Part shown: positions 15,506 to 23,511 of the stretch, piece after piece
How the letters are laid out: each line of letters begins with the position of its first letter
Position numbering within the stretch: the stretch's first letter is position 1
Source: Lentimicrobium sp.
GTDB lineage: Bacteria > Bacteroidota > Bacteroidia > Bacteroidales > Lentimicrobiaceae
Direction: 5' to 3'
NCBI GenBank assembly: GCA_024709105.1
Contig: JANJXJ010000214.1
Span: 1 to 50,468 of the forward strand
Length of the DNA: 50,468 nucleotides
Translations under genes and position numbers: made by a program
Notes under the pieces: generated by a model
Told to the model about the DNA's origin: nothing
Database searches by the model: none
What the model saw: only the letters and a program-made list of their open reading frames with translations

Positions 15506-15537
15506 ATAATGAAACAATGTTGTAATTATTTCATTAT
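15506..15537. promoter_or_regulatory. AT-rich stem-loop in the HD-gene leader
   Basis: ATAATGAAACAAT (15506-15518) pairs with ATTATTTCATTAT (15525-15537) over 13 positions with one mismatch and a 6-base loop. There is no T tract, so it is not a terminator; it could be a leader hairpin or an operator between porX and the HD gene. Confidence 0.5.
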
Positions 15538-15583
15538 GCTGCAAAATTTAACATTTTTTCGCTAAACAAAGATACGGCAAATC

Positions 15584-16834
15584 GTGAGTCGGATTTCAGC
15601 AAACAAACGAAAAATCATCAACGACCCGGTGCATGGGTTTATTACGATTAATGGCAATCTGCTGCTTGGCCTTGTTGAGCACCCATTGATGCAGCGCCTG
15701 AGGCGAATCAGGCAGCTGGGATTAACCTCATATGTATATCCCGGAGCTCTGCATACCCGGTTTCACCATGCACTCGGAGCCATGCACCTGATGCAGGAAG
15801 CACTGGATACGCTCCGGCTCAAAGGTATTGAGATTAGTGATAAAGAAGCAGAAGCAACTCTTGCCGCCATTCTTATGCATGATATTGGCCACGGGCCCTA
15901 TTCTCATGCGCTTGAGCACAGTTTGGTAAATGGCTGCAGCCATGAAGATATCTCGCTTATCTTCATGCAGATACTCAATAAGGAAAACGAGGGGAAGCTG
16001 AGCAAAGCCATTGAAATATTTTCAGGGACTTACCATAAAAAATTTCTTCACCAGCTGGTTTCAGGGCAACTCGACACCGACCGGCTCGACTACCTGAAAA
16101 GAGACAGCTTTTTCACCGGAGTATCTGAAGGAGTGATCAATACAGAACGAATCATCAAAATGCTTACTGTACATGATGATGAACTTGTGGTAGAAGATAA
16201 GGGTATATATTCCATTGAGAAATTTATTGTTGCCCGCCGGTTGATGTACTGGCAGGTATATTATCATAAAACTGTGGTTGCAGCAGAAAACATGCTTATT
16301 AATTTGCTGAAAAGAGCCAAAGAACTCATTTCAGAAGGCATACAGGTTTTTGCTACTCCTGCACTTGATTTCTTTTTGCGAAATAATTTCGGTGCAGAAG
16401 ATTTCAGAAACAAGCCCGAAGTATCAGAAAAGTTTGCACTACTTGACGATTACGACATCATGGCCTCGCTGAAGGTTTGGATAAACCACAGCGATACTGT
16501 ACTCGCTTTTTTGAGTAACTCTTTATTAAAGAGAAAGTTATTCAGGATCATAATCCGAAACGATGCTTTTCAGCAAAATGAAATTGATGCAGTTAAGCAA
16601 GCCATAAAAGCAGAATGGAGTCAACTTTCGGAAACCGAAGCCGGCTATTTGTATATGCAGGGGACAATTACCAACAACGCATACAACCCCGAAACCGATA
16701 AAATAAAGCTGCTTTATCGCAACGGAGAAGTAAATGATATTACACAGGCATCTGATCAGATAAATGTTTCATTATTGTCAGGAACTGTAACCCGGCATTT
16801 CCTTATTTTCCCCAAAACCATTCAGGCGTTCTGA
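15584..16834 (+). CDS. HD-domain phosphohydrolase (SAMHD1-like)
   Basis: The 416-residue protein opens with KRKIINDPVHGFITI and carries the metal-binding HD superfamily residues: the His of HTRFHHALGAMHLM, the HD pair in LMHDIGHGPYSHALEHSL and the late Asp in GQLDTDRLDYLKRDS. Such proteins hydrolyse nucleotides; the closest well-known relatives are dNTP triphosphohydrolases, but the substrate here is not shown. The start is a GTG at 15584, since no ATG lies before the conserved N-terminal block. In many Bacteroidota this gene stands directly upstream of lpxD, as here (230-base gap), but it appears to have its own promoter. Confidence 0.88.
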   Translation: MSRISANKRKIINDPVHGFITINGNLLLGLVEHPLMQRLRRIRQLGLTSYVYPGALHTRFHHALGAMHLMQEALDTLRLKGIEISDKEAEATLAAILMHDIGHGPYSHALEHSLVNGCSHEDISLIFMQILNKENEGKLSKAIEIFSGTYHKKFLHQLVSGQLDTDRLDYLKRDSFFTGVSEGVINTERIIKMLTVHDDELVVEDKGIYSIEKFIVARRLMYWQVYYHKTVVAAENMLINLLKRAKELISEGIQVFATPALDFFLRNNFGAEDFRNKPEVSEKFALLDDYDIMASLKVWINHSDTVLAFLSNSLLKRKLFRIIIRNDAFQQNEIDAVKQAIKAEWSQLSETEAGYLYMQGTITNNAYNPETDKIKLLYRNGEVNDITQASDQINVSLLSGTVTRHFLIFPKTIQAF

Positions 16835-17064
16835 TTGTTTAGGTATGGTTTAAAAGGAAATAATTGGTAACTTGCGCCACTTTTTCTTGAAGGATTTATA
16901 AATAATCTGGCAAAATCAGGAGCTGAAGTTCCTGTGCCTGCTCTAAATTTAGCACCAAAACTCATCGGAATGAAACCAGCAAGATTTTCATGCATTTACC
17001 GGTATGGAAAAAATTATCAAGCTTGTAAATTTCTTCCGGCCTGTAAAAACAAAACTATTTTCTG

Positions 17065-18096
17065 ATGAAATTTACTGCCAGGCAAATTGCCGACCTGATC
17101 GGCGGAACCGTTGAAGGAAATCCAGCTGTTGAAATTTTTAAACTTTCAAAGATTGAACAGGGAGAAACCGGGTCAATTACTTTTTTGGGAAACCCCAGAT
17201 ACACGCATTACATTTACGATACCCAGGCATCGGCAGTAATTGTAAACCAGGATTTTGTGCCTGAGCAAAAAGTAGAATGTACTTTAATTCGCGTTGAAAA
17301 TGCATATAATGCTTTCGCACGGATGCTGGAGGCCTACAATCAGCTGGCATCAAAAAAAGCAGGGATCTCAAAATTTGCTGCAATTGCTGAAACAGCTACA
17401 GTTGGAGAGAACTGCTACATAGGTGATTTTGTAAGTATTGGCGAAAATGTAAGAATTGGCAGGGATACAAAAATATTTCCCAACACCAGTATCGGCGATA
17501 ACACGGTAATCGGCGATGGCTGCACCTTGTATGCCGGAGTGAAAGTATACAACGACTGCATCATTGGCAGTGCGTGTAATCTTCATGCAGGAGTAGTGAT
17601 TGGAGCTGATGGGTTTGGTTTTGCTCCACAAAGTGACAACCAGTACGCCAAAGTTGCACAGATTGGGAATGTAGTAATCGAAGATAATGTTGAGATCGGT
17701 GCCAACACGACCATCGACAGAGCAACTCTCGGTTCAACGGTTATAAAGAAAGGGGCAAAAATTGACAATCTCATACAGATTGCCCATAATGTTGAAATCG
17801 GGGAGAACACAGTTATTGCAGCACAATCGGGTGTGGCTGGTTCAACCAAAATAGGAGCTAACTGTATGATTGGAGGCCAGGTGGGCATTACCGGGCACCT
17901 GCTGATAGGAAATAATGTAAAAATTGCTGCTCAGTCTGGCATTTCAACCAATGTTGCCGACGATTCAATTATTATGGGTAGCCCGGCATTTGATATTTCA
18001 CTTTACAGGAAGTCATATGTATACTTCCGCAACCTGCCCAAACTTGCCGACAGGGTGAGTGAACTTGAAAAAAGAGCAAAAAAACAGGAGAGTTAA
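17065..18096 (+). CDS. lpxD: UDP-3-O-(3-hydroxyacyl)glucosamine N-acyltransferase LpxD
   Basis: The 343-residue enzyme adds the N-linked 3-hydroxyacyl chain in the third step of lipid A synthesis. It has the LpxD N-terminal uridine-binding domain ([16 protein letters not shown]), then ~10 hexapeptide repeats forming a left-handed beta helix. GADGFGFAP and the catalytic His H241 in [16 protein letters not shown] are intact, and a C-terminal helix ([15 protein letters not shown]) follows as expected. It is the first gene of the lpxD-lpxC/fabZ-lpxA cluster. The 84-base gap to the next gene contains a separate promoter. Confidence 0.96.
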   Translation: MKFTARQIADLIGGTVEGNPAVEIFKLSKIEQGETGSITFLGNPRYTHYIYDTQASAVIVNQDFVPEQKVECTLIRVENAYNAFARMLEAYNQLASKKAGISKFAAIAETATVGENCYIGDFVSIGENVRIGRDTKIFPNTSIGDNTVIGDGCTLYAGVKVYNDCIIGSACNLHAGVVIGADGFGFAPQSDNQYAKVAQIGNVVIEDNVEIGANTTIDRATLGSTVIKKGAKIDNLIQIAHNVEIGENTVIAAQSGVAGSTKIGANCMIGGQVGITGHLLIGNNVKIAAQSGISTNVADDSIIMGSPAFDISLYRKSYVYFRNLPKLADRVSELEKRAKKQES

Positions 18097-18164
18097 AATC
18101 TCTTATATAGCATACATCTGATTATCTGTCACTTAAACAAGAGTGGGGGAATAATATTTATTCT

Positions 18165-18172
18165 TAACTTTG
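18165..18172 (+). promoter_or_regulatory. -7 box for lpxC/fabZ
   Basis: TAACTTTG matches TAnnTTTG and ends 8 bases before the ATG at 18181, which predicts a leader of only a few bases. The -33 element is weak. Confidence 0.5.
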
Positions 18173-18180
18173 CGCGCCAT

Positions 18181-19578
18181 ATGTCAGAAAAACAGAAAAC
18201 ACTCAAAGAGGCCGTCACCATATCGGGCGCAGGCCTCCATACTGGTCAGGAAGTGAACATTACCTTCAGACCGGCTCCTGTGAATCACGGGTTTAAATTC
18301 AGAAGGGTTGACCTGCCGGGTGAACCAATTATTGATGCCGATGCCGATTTGGTTTCCGACACATCCAGAGGAACCACACTCGAGTATAAAGGTGTAAGGG
18401 TCAGCACTATTGAGCATGCGCTGGCTGCACTCACCGGCATGGATATCGACAATGCCCTGATAGATCTTGATTGTCAGGAAACGCCAATCCTGGATGGCAG
18501 TTCAAAATATTATGTTGAAGCCATTAAAAGCGTTGGTGTAGTTGAGCAGGATGCTGAAAGGCAGTATTTCAGGATTACCGAAGTACTTCGCTATTCCGAT
18601 CCGGAGAAAAAAACAGAAATTCTGATTCTCCCGGACGATACCTACAAGGTCTCTGTAATGATTGATTACGACACCAAGGTACTTGGAACTCAAAATGCTC
18701 ACCTCAGTCACATCAACGACTTTGCTGATGAAATCAGTCCCTGCCGAACCTTTGTTTTTTTACATGAGCTGGAATTCCTCATCAAAAACAATCTTATCAA
18801 AGGCGGCGACCTGAGCAATGCCATTGTTTTTGTTAACAGGCTTATTGATCAGGAAGAACTTGACAGATTAGCCAAGTTTTTCAACAAACCCAGGGTTGAA
18901 GTCCTAAAAGAAGGGATTCTGAACAACCTTGAGCTTTCATTCAACAATGAACCTGCACGCCACAAATTGCTCGATGTAGTAGGCGATCTTACCCTTGCCG
19001 GAAAACGTATCAAGGGACATGTAATCGCCAGCAGGCCAGGCCATTTTGCCAACACACAGTTTGCAAGAATCCTCAAGCAGCATATTAAACATGAAACTTC
19101 GCAGCCCCAGCTGCCAAAGTTCGACCTTAATAGCCCTCCTCTTTTTGATATAAACGATATCAAAAGATTACTGCCTCACCGGCCACCTTTCCTTTTGGTT
19201 GACAAAGTCCTGAGCATGAGCGATCACGATGTGCTCGGACTGAAAAATGTAACCATGAATGAAGGTTTCTTTGTTGGTCATTTCCCCGACGAACCTGTTA
19301 TGCCTGGTGTTCTGATTATTGAAGCTATGGCTCAGGCTGGTGGAATTTTTGTTTTGAGTTCGGTACCTGATCCTGAAAACTATATTACCTATTTCATGAA
19401 AATTGATAATGTAAGATTCAGGCAAAAAGTTGTTCCGGGCGATACACTCATCTTCCATCTTGATTTGATTTCTCCTTTCCGAAGAGGGATCAGTCACATG
19501 CGCGGAGTAGCATATGTAGGATCAAAAATTGTTGCTGAAGCAGAATTGATGGCACAAATCACAAAAAAAACAGTCTGA
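18181..19578 (+). CDS. lpxC/fabZ: Fused UDP-3-O-acyl-GlcNAc deacetylase LpxC / 3-hydroxyacyl-ACP dehydratase FabZ
   Basis: The 465-residue protein is the LpxC-FabZ fusion characteristic of Bacteroidota. LpxC (residues ~1-310) does the committed deacetylation in lipid A synthesis; its zinc ligands are H79 (STIEHALAAL), H261 and D265 (HKLLDVVGDLTLAG), and the basic patch KGHVIASRPGHFAN follows. FabZ (~318-465) dehydrates 3-hydroxyacyl-ACP in fatty acid elongation, with LLPHRPPFLLVDKV, catalytic H367 in GHFPDEPVMPGVL and E381 in IIEAMAQAGG. The fusion joins two enzymes competing for the same hydroxyacyl-ACP pool. It starts 8 bases after its own -7 box, and lpxA follows after 4 bases. Confidence 0.97.
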   Translation: MSEKQKTLKEAVTISGAGLHTGQEVNITFRPAPVNHGFKFRRVDLPGEPIIDADADLVSDTSRGTTLEYKGVRVSTIEHALAALTGMDIDNALIDLDCQETPILDGSSKYYVEAIKSVGVVEQDAERQYFRITEVLRYSDPEKKTEILILPDDTYKVSVMIDYDTKVLGTQNAHLSHINDFADEISPCRTFVFLHELEFLIKNNLIKGGDLSNAIVFVNRLIDQEELDRLAKFFNKPRVEVLKEGILNNLELSFNNEPARHKLLDVVGDLTLAGKRIKGHVIASRPGHFANTQFARILKQHIKHETSQPQLPKFDLNSPPLFDINDIKRLLPHRPPFLLVDKVLSMSDHDVLGLKNVTMNEGFFVGHFPDEPVMPGVLIIEAMAQAGGIFVLSSVPDPENYITYFMKIDNVRFRQKVVPGDTLIFHLDLISPFRRGISHMRGVAYVGSKIVAEAELMAQITKKTV

Positions 19579-19582
19579 CAGA

Positions 19583-20368
19583 ATGAACCAACCCCTGGCA
19601 TACGTCCACCCTCAGGCCAAAGTGGCCAAAAACACAGTGATTGAACCCTTTGTTAATATTGAAAAAAACGTTGAAATCGGCGAAGGTACCTGGATAGGCT
19701 CCAATGTTACCATAATGGAAGGGGCAAGAATCGGAAAAAACTGCAAAATTTTCCCGGGTGCTGTTATTTCAGCAGTACCTCAGGACCTGAAATTTGATGG
19801 AGAAGAAACCCTGGTGAGAATCGGTGACAATACCGTAATCAGAGAGTTTGTAACCATTAACCGGGGAACCAAGGCTAACTACGAGACTGTTGTAGGTAAT
19901 AACTGCCTGTTGATGGCATACGTGCATGTTGCTCATGATTGTGTTGTTGGAAACAACGTTATTCTGGCCAACGCAGCTACACTGGCGGGACATATTACCA
20001 TTGACGATTACGCCATTGTTGGAGGATTGTCAGCCATTCATCAGTTTGTAAACATAGGAGCCCATGTTATGATTTCAGGTGGCTCGTTGGTAAGGAAGGA
20101 TGTTCCCCCGTATACCAAAGCTGCCCGTGAACCACTTTCCTATGTGGGTATTAATTCTATCGGACTGAGAAGAAGAGGTTTTACTCCTGAAAAGATAAAT
20201 GAAATTCAGGACATATACAGGCTCATTTACCTTAAAGGAAACAATGTTTCTCAGGCACTTGAGTATATCGAAGCCAATCTGCCGGCTACTTCAGAACGCG
20301 ATGAAATAATTTCTTTCATTGGTAAATCAGCCCGGGGAATCATGAAGGGTTACTCCAAACAGGTTTAA
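19583..20368 (+). CDS. lpxA: UDP-N-acetylglucosamine O-acyltransferase LpxA
   Basis: The 261-residue enzyme catalyses the first step of lipid A synthesis. The left-handed beta helix is plain from repeated I/V-G-x-x hexads (VEIGEGTWIGSNVTI, ARIGKNCKIFPG). The catalytic His is H118 in AYVHVAHDCVVGN (equivalent to E. coli H125), followed by NAATLAGH and the GLRRRGF segment before the C-terminal helices. It starts 4 bases after lpxC/fabZ and is co-transcribed with it. Length and motifs are normal. Confidence 0.97.
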   Translation: MNQPLAYVHPQAKVAKNTVIEPFVNIEKNVEIGEGTWIGSNVTIMEGARIGKNCKIFPGAVISAVPQDLKFDGEETLVRIGDNTVIREFVTINRGTKANYETVVGNNCLLMAYVHVAHDCVVGNNVILANAATLAGHITIDDYAIVGGLSAIHQFVNIGAHVMISGGSLVRKDVPPYTKAAREPLSYVGINSIGLRRRGFTPEKINEIQDIYRLIYLKGNNVSQALEYIEANLPATSERDEIISFIGKSARGIMKGYSKQV

Positions 20369-20440
20369 TTCCGAACAGAAACCTTCAACCAACTTTCACT
20401 ACTTTCCCTTTTCTATCAGAACCACTGAGTTTCTCTAATC

Positions 20441-21100
20441 ATGCTCACCATTACACTTGATAACGCTGGAAAGCAATACAACCATACCTGGATATTTTCG
20501 GGGCTGGATGCCATCCTTGAATCCGGGACTTCAACTGCCATTTTAGGAAGCAATGGCTCCGGAAAGTCCACTTTGCTTCAGGTAATTTCTTCAGCCATTA
20601 TGCCGAGTGCCGGTTCCGTTGTATACAAACTTAACGGGATTGAGGTTCGGCCCGAACATGCTTTCAGACTCATGTCAATTGCTGCCCCGTATATTGAACT
20701 GATTGAGGATTTTACACTTTCTGAAATGGTTTGTTTCCATCGCAGGCTCAAACCATTGATGCGAAATATGACCACCCCTGAGTTCATCAAACTCTGCCGG
20801 TTAACCGACAATGCCGATAAAGCCATTAAACATTTCTCATCGGGAATGAAACAAAGGGTTAGACTTGCATTGGCAATTCTGAGCGACACACCTGTTTTAC
20901 TGCTCGATGAGCCTGTTTCCAACCTCGACCGTGCCGGAATTGAATGGTTCAGAGAACTGTTGGAAAGAAACCAAACCAACAGGCTCATAGTTGTGAGTTC
21001 AAATTCCATTGCTGATGAGTTTGATTTCTGCAGTTCTTCAATAAAAATGGAAGACTACAAAAAACTTGCAGGAATTGACCAGATACCCGTACTTTTATAA
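20441..21100 (+). CDS. ABC transporter ATP-binding protein next to the lipid A genes
   Basis: The 219-residue ATPase subunit has Walker A ILGSNGSGKSTLLQ, a signature motif in the variant form FSSGMKQRVRLALAIL, and Walker B VLLLDEPVSNLD. No permease gene is adjacent, so its membrane partner is elsewhere. ABC proteins occur at this position in related genomes between lpxA and efp, but the transported substrate is not known; a link with envelope biogenesis is an inference from the neighbourhood. The Q-loop region reads SIAAPYIELIEDFT, without the usual Gln in a canonical context, which makes it a divergent member. The 72-base gap after lpxA allows co-transcription. Confidence 0.85.
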   Translation: MLTITLDNAGKQYNHTWIFSGLDAILESGTSTAILGSNGSGKSTLLQVISSAIMPSAGSVVYKLNGIEVRPEHAFRLMSIAAPYIELIEDFTLSEMVCFHRRLKPLMRNMTTPEFIKLCRLTDNADKAIKHFSSGMKQRVRLALAILSDTPVLLLDEPVSNLDRAGIEWFRELLERNQTNRLIVVSSNSIADEFDFCSSSIKMEDYKKLAGIDQIPVLL

Positions 21101-21202
21101 GCCGGGCTGACTACTTAAAGCTAATTTATTGGTATGAACTGGCTTCTGGCGAAAGATTTGCCACAAGCTTTTGATTTTATATCATCAAATGGCAAAATAT
21201 AT

Positions 21203-21210
21203 TACCTTTG
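21203..21210 (+). promoter_or_regulatory. -7 box for efp
   Basis: TACCTTTG is an exact TAnnTTTG match 34 bases before the efp ATG; the -33 element is unclear. Confidence 0.5.
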
Positions 21211-21244
21211 CCACCGCTTGAAAATTTAAAAAATAACACATTTT

Positions 21245-21811
21245 ATGGCAACTACTGCTGATTTTAAGAACGGAATCTGTATTGAATTTAATGGTGAATT
21301 GTACACACTTGTGGAATTTCAGCATGTAAAACCCGGCAAAGGGGCTGCTTTTGTACGCACCAAACTCAGAAATCTGAAAACCGGAAAAGTAATCCCTAAT
21401 ACTTTCAGTGCAGGGGTAAAAATTGACATAGCAAGAGTTGAGCGCCGTCCATATCAGTTTCTTTATAAGGATGAAGACGGATATAACTTTATGCATAATG
21501 AAACCTTTGAACAGGTTCATATTGATGAAGTTATCATCAATGCACCTCAGTTTCTCAAAGAAGGACAAGGTGTTGAAATTATGTTCCATGCCGAAACCGA
21601 GACTCCGCTCAGCTGCGAGCTCCCTCCTTTTGTTGAGCTGACAGTAACTTATACCGAGCCGGGTCTTCGCGGCGACACCGCCACCAACACACTGAAACCA
21701 GCCACTGTTGACACAGGAGCTATTGTAAACGTTCCTTTGTTTATTGGTGAAGGTGAGCGCATTAAGGTAGATACACGCACCGGCGACTATTCCGAAAGGG
21801 TAAAATCGTAA
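21245..21811 (+). CDS. efp: Elongation factor P
   Basis: The 188-residue protein relieves ribosome stalling at proline stretches. The three-domain beta layout is recognisable: KOW-like N-domain with the tip loop [13 protein letters not shown] (K32 at the position modified in E. coli), middle domain with [11 protein letters not shown], and C-terminal RNA-binding-fold domain with [21 protein letters not shown] and [14 protein letters not shown]. Length is normal. It has its own -7 box. It sits among lipid A genes, an arrangement conserved in the phylum, and is followed by a 221-base spacer holding a mini-ORF and a strong terminator. Confidence 0.97.
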   Translation: MATTADFKNGICIEFNGELYTLVEFQHVKPGKGAAFVRTKLRNLKTGKVIPNTFSAGVKIDIARVERRPYQFLYKDEDGYNFMHNETFEQVHIDEVIINAPQFLKEGQGVEIMFHAETETPLSCELPPFVELTVTYTEPGLRGDTATNTLKPATVDTGAIVNVPLFIGEGERIKVDTRTGDYSERVKS

Positions 21812-21879
21812 ATATTTTTTGGTTTATGCCCGAAAATAACTTTTTCAGTTGTTTCCCTTTGTAATTAAAGTTATAAAAC

Positions 21880-21975
21880 ATGGCCACTCTGGCTTTGCAA
21901 GTTTCAATACAAAACATAAACAACCTGAAAAAACAGGAGCAATTGAAAATTAATAAAGTCAACAACCCATTTTAA
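21880..21975 (+). CDS. Possible 31-residue mini-ORF between efp and the second lpxD
   Basis: ATG at 21880 opens a 31-codon frame (MATLALQVSIQNINN...NKVNNPF) ending at TAA 21973-21975, ten bases before an intrinsic terminator. It is rich in Asn, Lys and Gln and has no signal or membrane segment. I do not recognise it. The position, just before a terminator that lies in front of a coding gene, is that of a leader peptide, but the frame could also be chance. A weak TAnnTTTT element lies upstream near 21836. Confidence 0.3.
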   Translation: MATLALQVSIQNINNLKKQEQLKINKVNNPF

Positions 21976-21984
21976 AATACACAG

Positions 21985-22014
21985 CCGGCCTGAAATTACC
22001 CAGGCCGGTTTTTT
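21985..22014 (+). terminator. Strong intrinsic terminator 18 bases before the second lpxD-like gene
   Basis: CCGGCCTG (21985-21992), loop AAATTACC and CAGGCCGG (22001-22008) are followed by six Ts (22009-22014). Only 18 bases separate the T tract from the ATG at 22033, too few for a new promoter, so transcription of that gene must read through the terminator or start upstream of it. Confidence 0.9.
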
Positions 22015-22032
22015 AATTCAACCACCAGAATC

Positions 22033-22989
22033 ATGCAACTACAACCAGCTTTAACACTTTCAGCCGTTGCCTCGCTGCTTGGCGCCAACTATGCGGGAAA
22101 TCCTGATTTCCTGATTAAAGGGCTCAACGAAATTCACATGGTAGAAGCCGGTGACCTAACTTTTGTTGATCATCCTAAATACTACGGAAAGGCACTAAAC
22201 TCAAAGGCTACCACCATCATAATTAACAAAGAAGTGGAATGTCCCGAAGGCAAAGCACTGATTTTTCACAACGACCCCTTTGCTGCTTATGTTTCTTTGG
22301 TAAAAAAGTTCAGACCGTTTGAAGCTGCTTCGGCCGCCATAAGTCCTAGTTCTGAAATAGGGGAAGGAACTGTAATTCAGCCAAATGCATTTGTTGGGAA
22401 TCATGTTAAAATCGGAAAAAATTGTCTGATACATGCCAACGTAAGTATTTATGACCATTCAGTTATCGGCGACAATGTAATCATTCACTCCGGAAGTGTT
22501 ATTGGCGCCGATGCTTATTATTTCCAGAGGAAACCCGAAGGTTACCGCAAATTCGAATCCTGTGGCAGAGTTGTTCTGAGCGACAATGTTGAGGTGGGCG
22601 CGTTGTGCTCCATTGACAAAGGTGTTTCGGGAGATACCTTTATCGGAAAAGGTACCAAATTTGACAATCATGTTCAGGTGGGTCACGACACTTATATTGG
22701 CAACAATTGTCTTATCGGCGCTCATTGTGCTATAGCAGGTGTTACGCGAATTGAAGATGATGTAATTCTGTGGGGCAGGGTAGCCATAAACAAAGACCTT
22801 GTAATAGGCAAAGGAGCTGTTATTCTGGCTACTTCAGCTGTTGATAAAAGCATAGAAGGTGGAAAAACCTATTTTGGTGTTCCTGTTGACGAAGCAAGAA
22901 AAAAATGGCGCGAACTTGCTGCTCTTCGCCAATTGCCTTCGATTTTAGCCGAGTTGAAAGGTTCAGTGCCAGAAGAACCGATCATTTAA
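22033..22989 (+). CDS. LpxD-like N-acyltransferase paralog
   Basis: The 318-residue protein has the LpxD architecture: N-terminal uridine-binding-like domain (DLTFVDHPKYYGKAL), hexapeptide-repeat beta helix and short C-terminal helix. The catalytic-type His is present (H218 in FDNHVQVGHDTYIGNN). It differs from the canonical LpxD at 17065-18096 where that enzyme has GADGFGF: here it is GADAYYFQRKPEGYRKF, with bulky aromatics in the region that lines the acyl/sugar groove. Paralogs of this kind occur next to efp in other Bacteroidota; their substrate is not established. It may acylate another UDP-sugar or use another acyl-ACP (inference). A terminator directly precedes it. Confidence 0.85.
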   Translation: MQLQPALTLSAVASLLGANYAGNPDFLIKGLNEIHMVEAGDLTFVDHPKYYGKALNSKATTIIINKEVECPEGKALIFHNDPFAAYVSLVKKFRPFEAASAAISPSSEIGEGTVIQPNAFVGNHVKIGKNCLIHANVSIYDHSVIGDNVIIHSGSVIGADAYYFQRKPEGYRKFESCGRVVLSDNVEVGALCSIDKGVSGDTFIGKGTKFDNHVQVGHDTYIGNNCLIGAHCAIAGVTRIEDDVILWGRVAINKDLVIGKGAVILATSAVDKSIEGGKTYFGVPVDEARKKWRELAALRQLPSILAELKGSVPEEPII

Positions 22990-23294
22990 TTCATGGCCGT
23001 TATCAGGCGGCACCATGAATCACGATCTCTGAGGGTGAATTTAAGAAGTTCACCCTTTTTTGTTTTCAATTCCAGGCCAATTGGGATAAACCTGAGTTTA
23101 TTGTAATAGATTACTTCAATTATCTCACCGGGGAGAAGCTCAAAATCAAATTCTTCCCCTGAGGAAGCATATGATTTGAAATAAATACGCTGATTGGTTA
23201 TTATCAGTTTTCCTTTAAATTCTCCTTCTGCCGAAGAAAATAAGGTATCCTGTGCTTTCACAACAGTTTCGTTGGCTTTGAAATTGATTTTCAT
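22986..23294 (-). CDS. Small PH/GRAM-like domain protein
   Basis: The 102-residue protein is all beta with a bacterial PH/GRAM-type signature: GEFKGKLIITNQRIYFKSY, then EEFDFELLPGEIIEVIYYNKL and IGLELKTKKGELLKFTLRD. Such domains in small bacterial proteins may bind membranes or protein partners; no function is known for this one. Its stop overlaps the stop of the convergent acyltransferase gene by 4 bases, and the acyltransferase terminator lies inside this coding region. Upstream are a 13-bp palindrome next to the start and an iteron-like array further out, which suggests dedicated regulation. Confidence 0.75.
   Translation of the reverse strand: MKINFKANETVVKAQDTLFSSAEGEFKGKLIITNQRIYFKSYASSGEEFDFELLPGEIIEVIYYNKLRFIPIGLELKTKKGELLKFTLRDRDSWCRLITAMN
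23032..23061 (+). terminator. Plus-strand terminator embedded in the PH/GRAM-like coding region
   Basis: AGGGTGAA (23032-23039), a 9-base loop and TTCACCCT (23049-23056) lead into six Ts. It serves the LpxD-like gene ending at 22989 while encoding KKGELLKFTL on the other strand. Confidence 0.75.
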
Positions 23295-23307
23295 AACTTT
23301 TTTATTT

Positions 23308-23320
23308 TTGGTAATACCAA
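23308..23320. promoter_or_regulatory. 13-bp palindrome before the PH/GRAM-like gene
   Basis: TTGGTAATACCAA is a perfect palindrome 14-26 bases upstream of the ATG at 23294, a likely operator position. Confidence 0.5.
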
Positions 23321-23375
23321 TTCATATGCCAGAGATATATATCATTGTTTATTAGACATATACACTCTAAACGAG

Positions 23376-23445
23376 TGAACATTTTTTCAAAAAGTGTTCA
23401 AAAATGCACATGAATCTGGTAAAAATGTACACATGAAAAAATGCA
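23376..23445. promoter_or_regulatory. Near-palindrome plus AAAAATG iterons upstream of the PH/GRAM-like gene
   Basis: TGAACATTTTTT and AAAAAGTGTTCA (23376-23400, one central base, one wobble) form a 12-bp palindrome. It is followed by AAAAATGCACATGAA (23400) and AAAAATGTACACATGAA (23421), direct repeats 21 bp apart, and a further AAAAATGCA at 23437. The 21-bp phase places the copies on the same DNA face. Confidence 0.5.
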
Positions 23446-23511
23446 TCAGTTTGTCCGGATCAGACGAAATCTGTATGAATAAGTTACAAAAGTATTGGGA
23501 AAATCAGAAAA

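Noticed and set aside
18181-19578. LpxC-FabZ fusion as a novelty
   Set aside because: The fusion is characteristic of Bacteroidota, so it is a taxonomic marker and not a new observation.
21147-21163. Second GG-N10-GC (sigma-54-like) element upstream of efp
   Set aside because: Only the core dinucleotides and part of the flanks match (CTGGCGAAAGATTTGCC), and an exact TAnnTTTG box lies closer to efp; probably chance.
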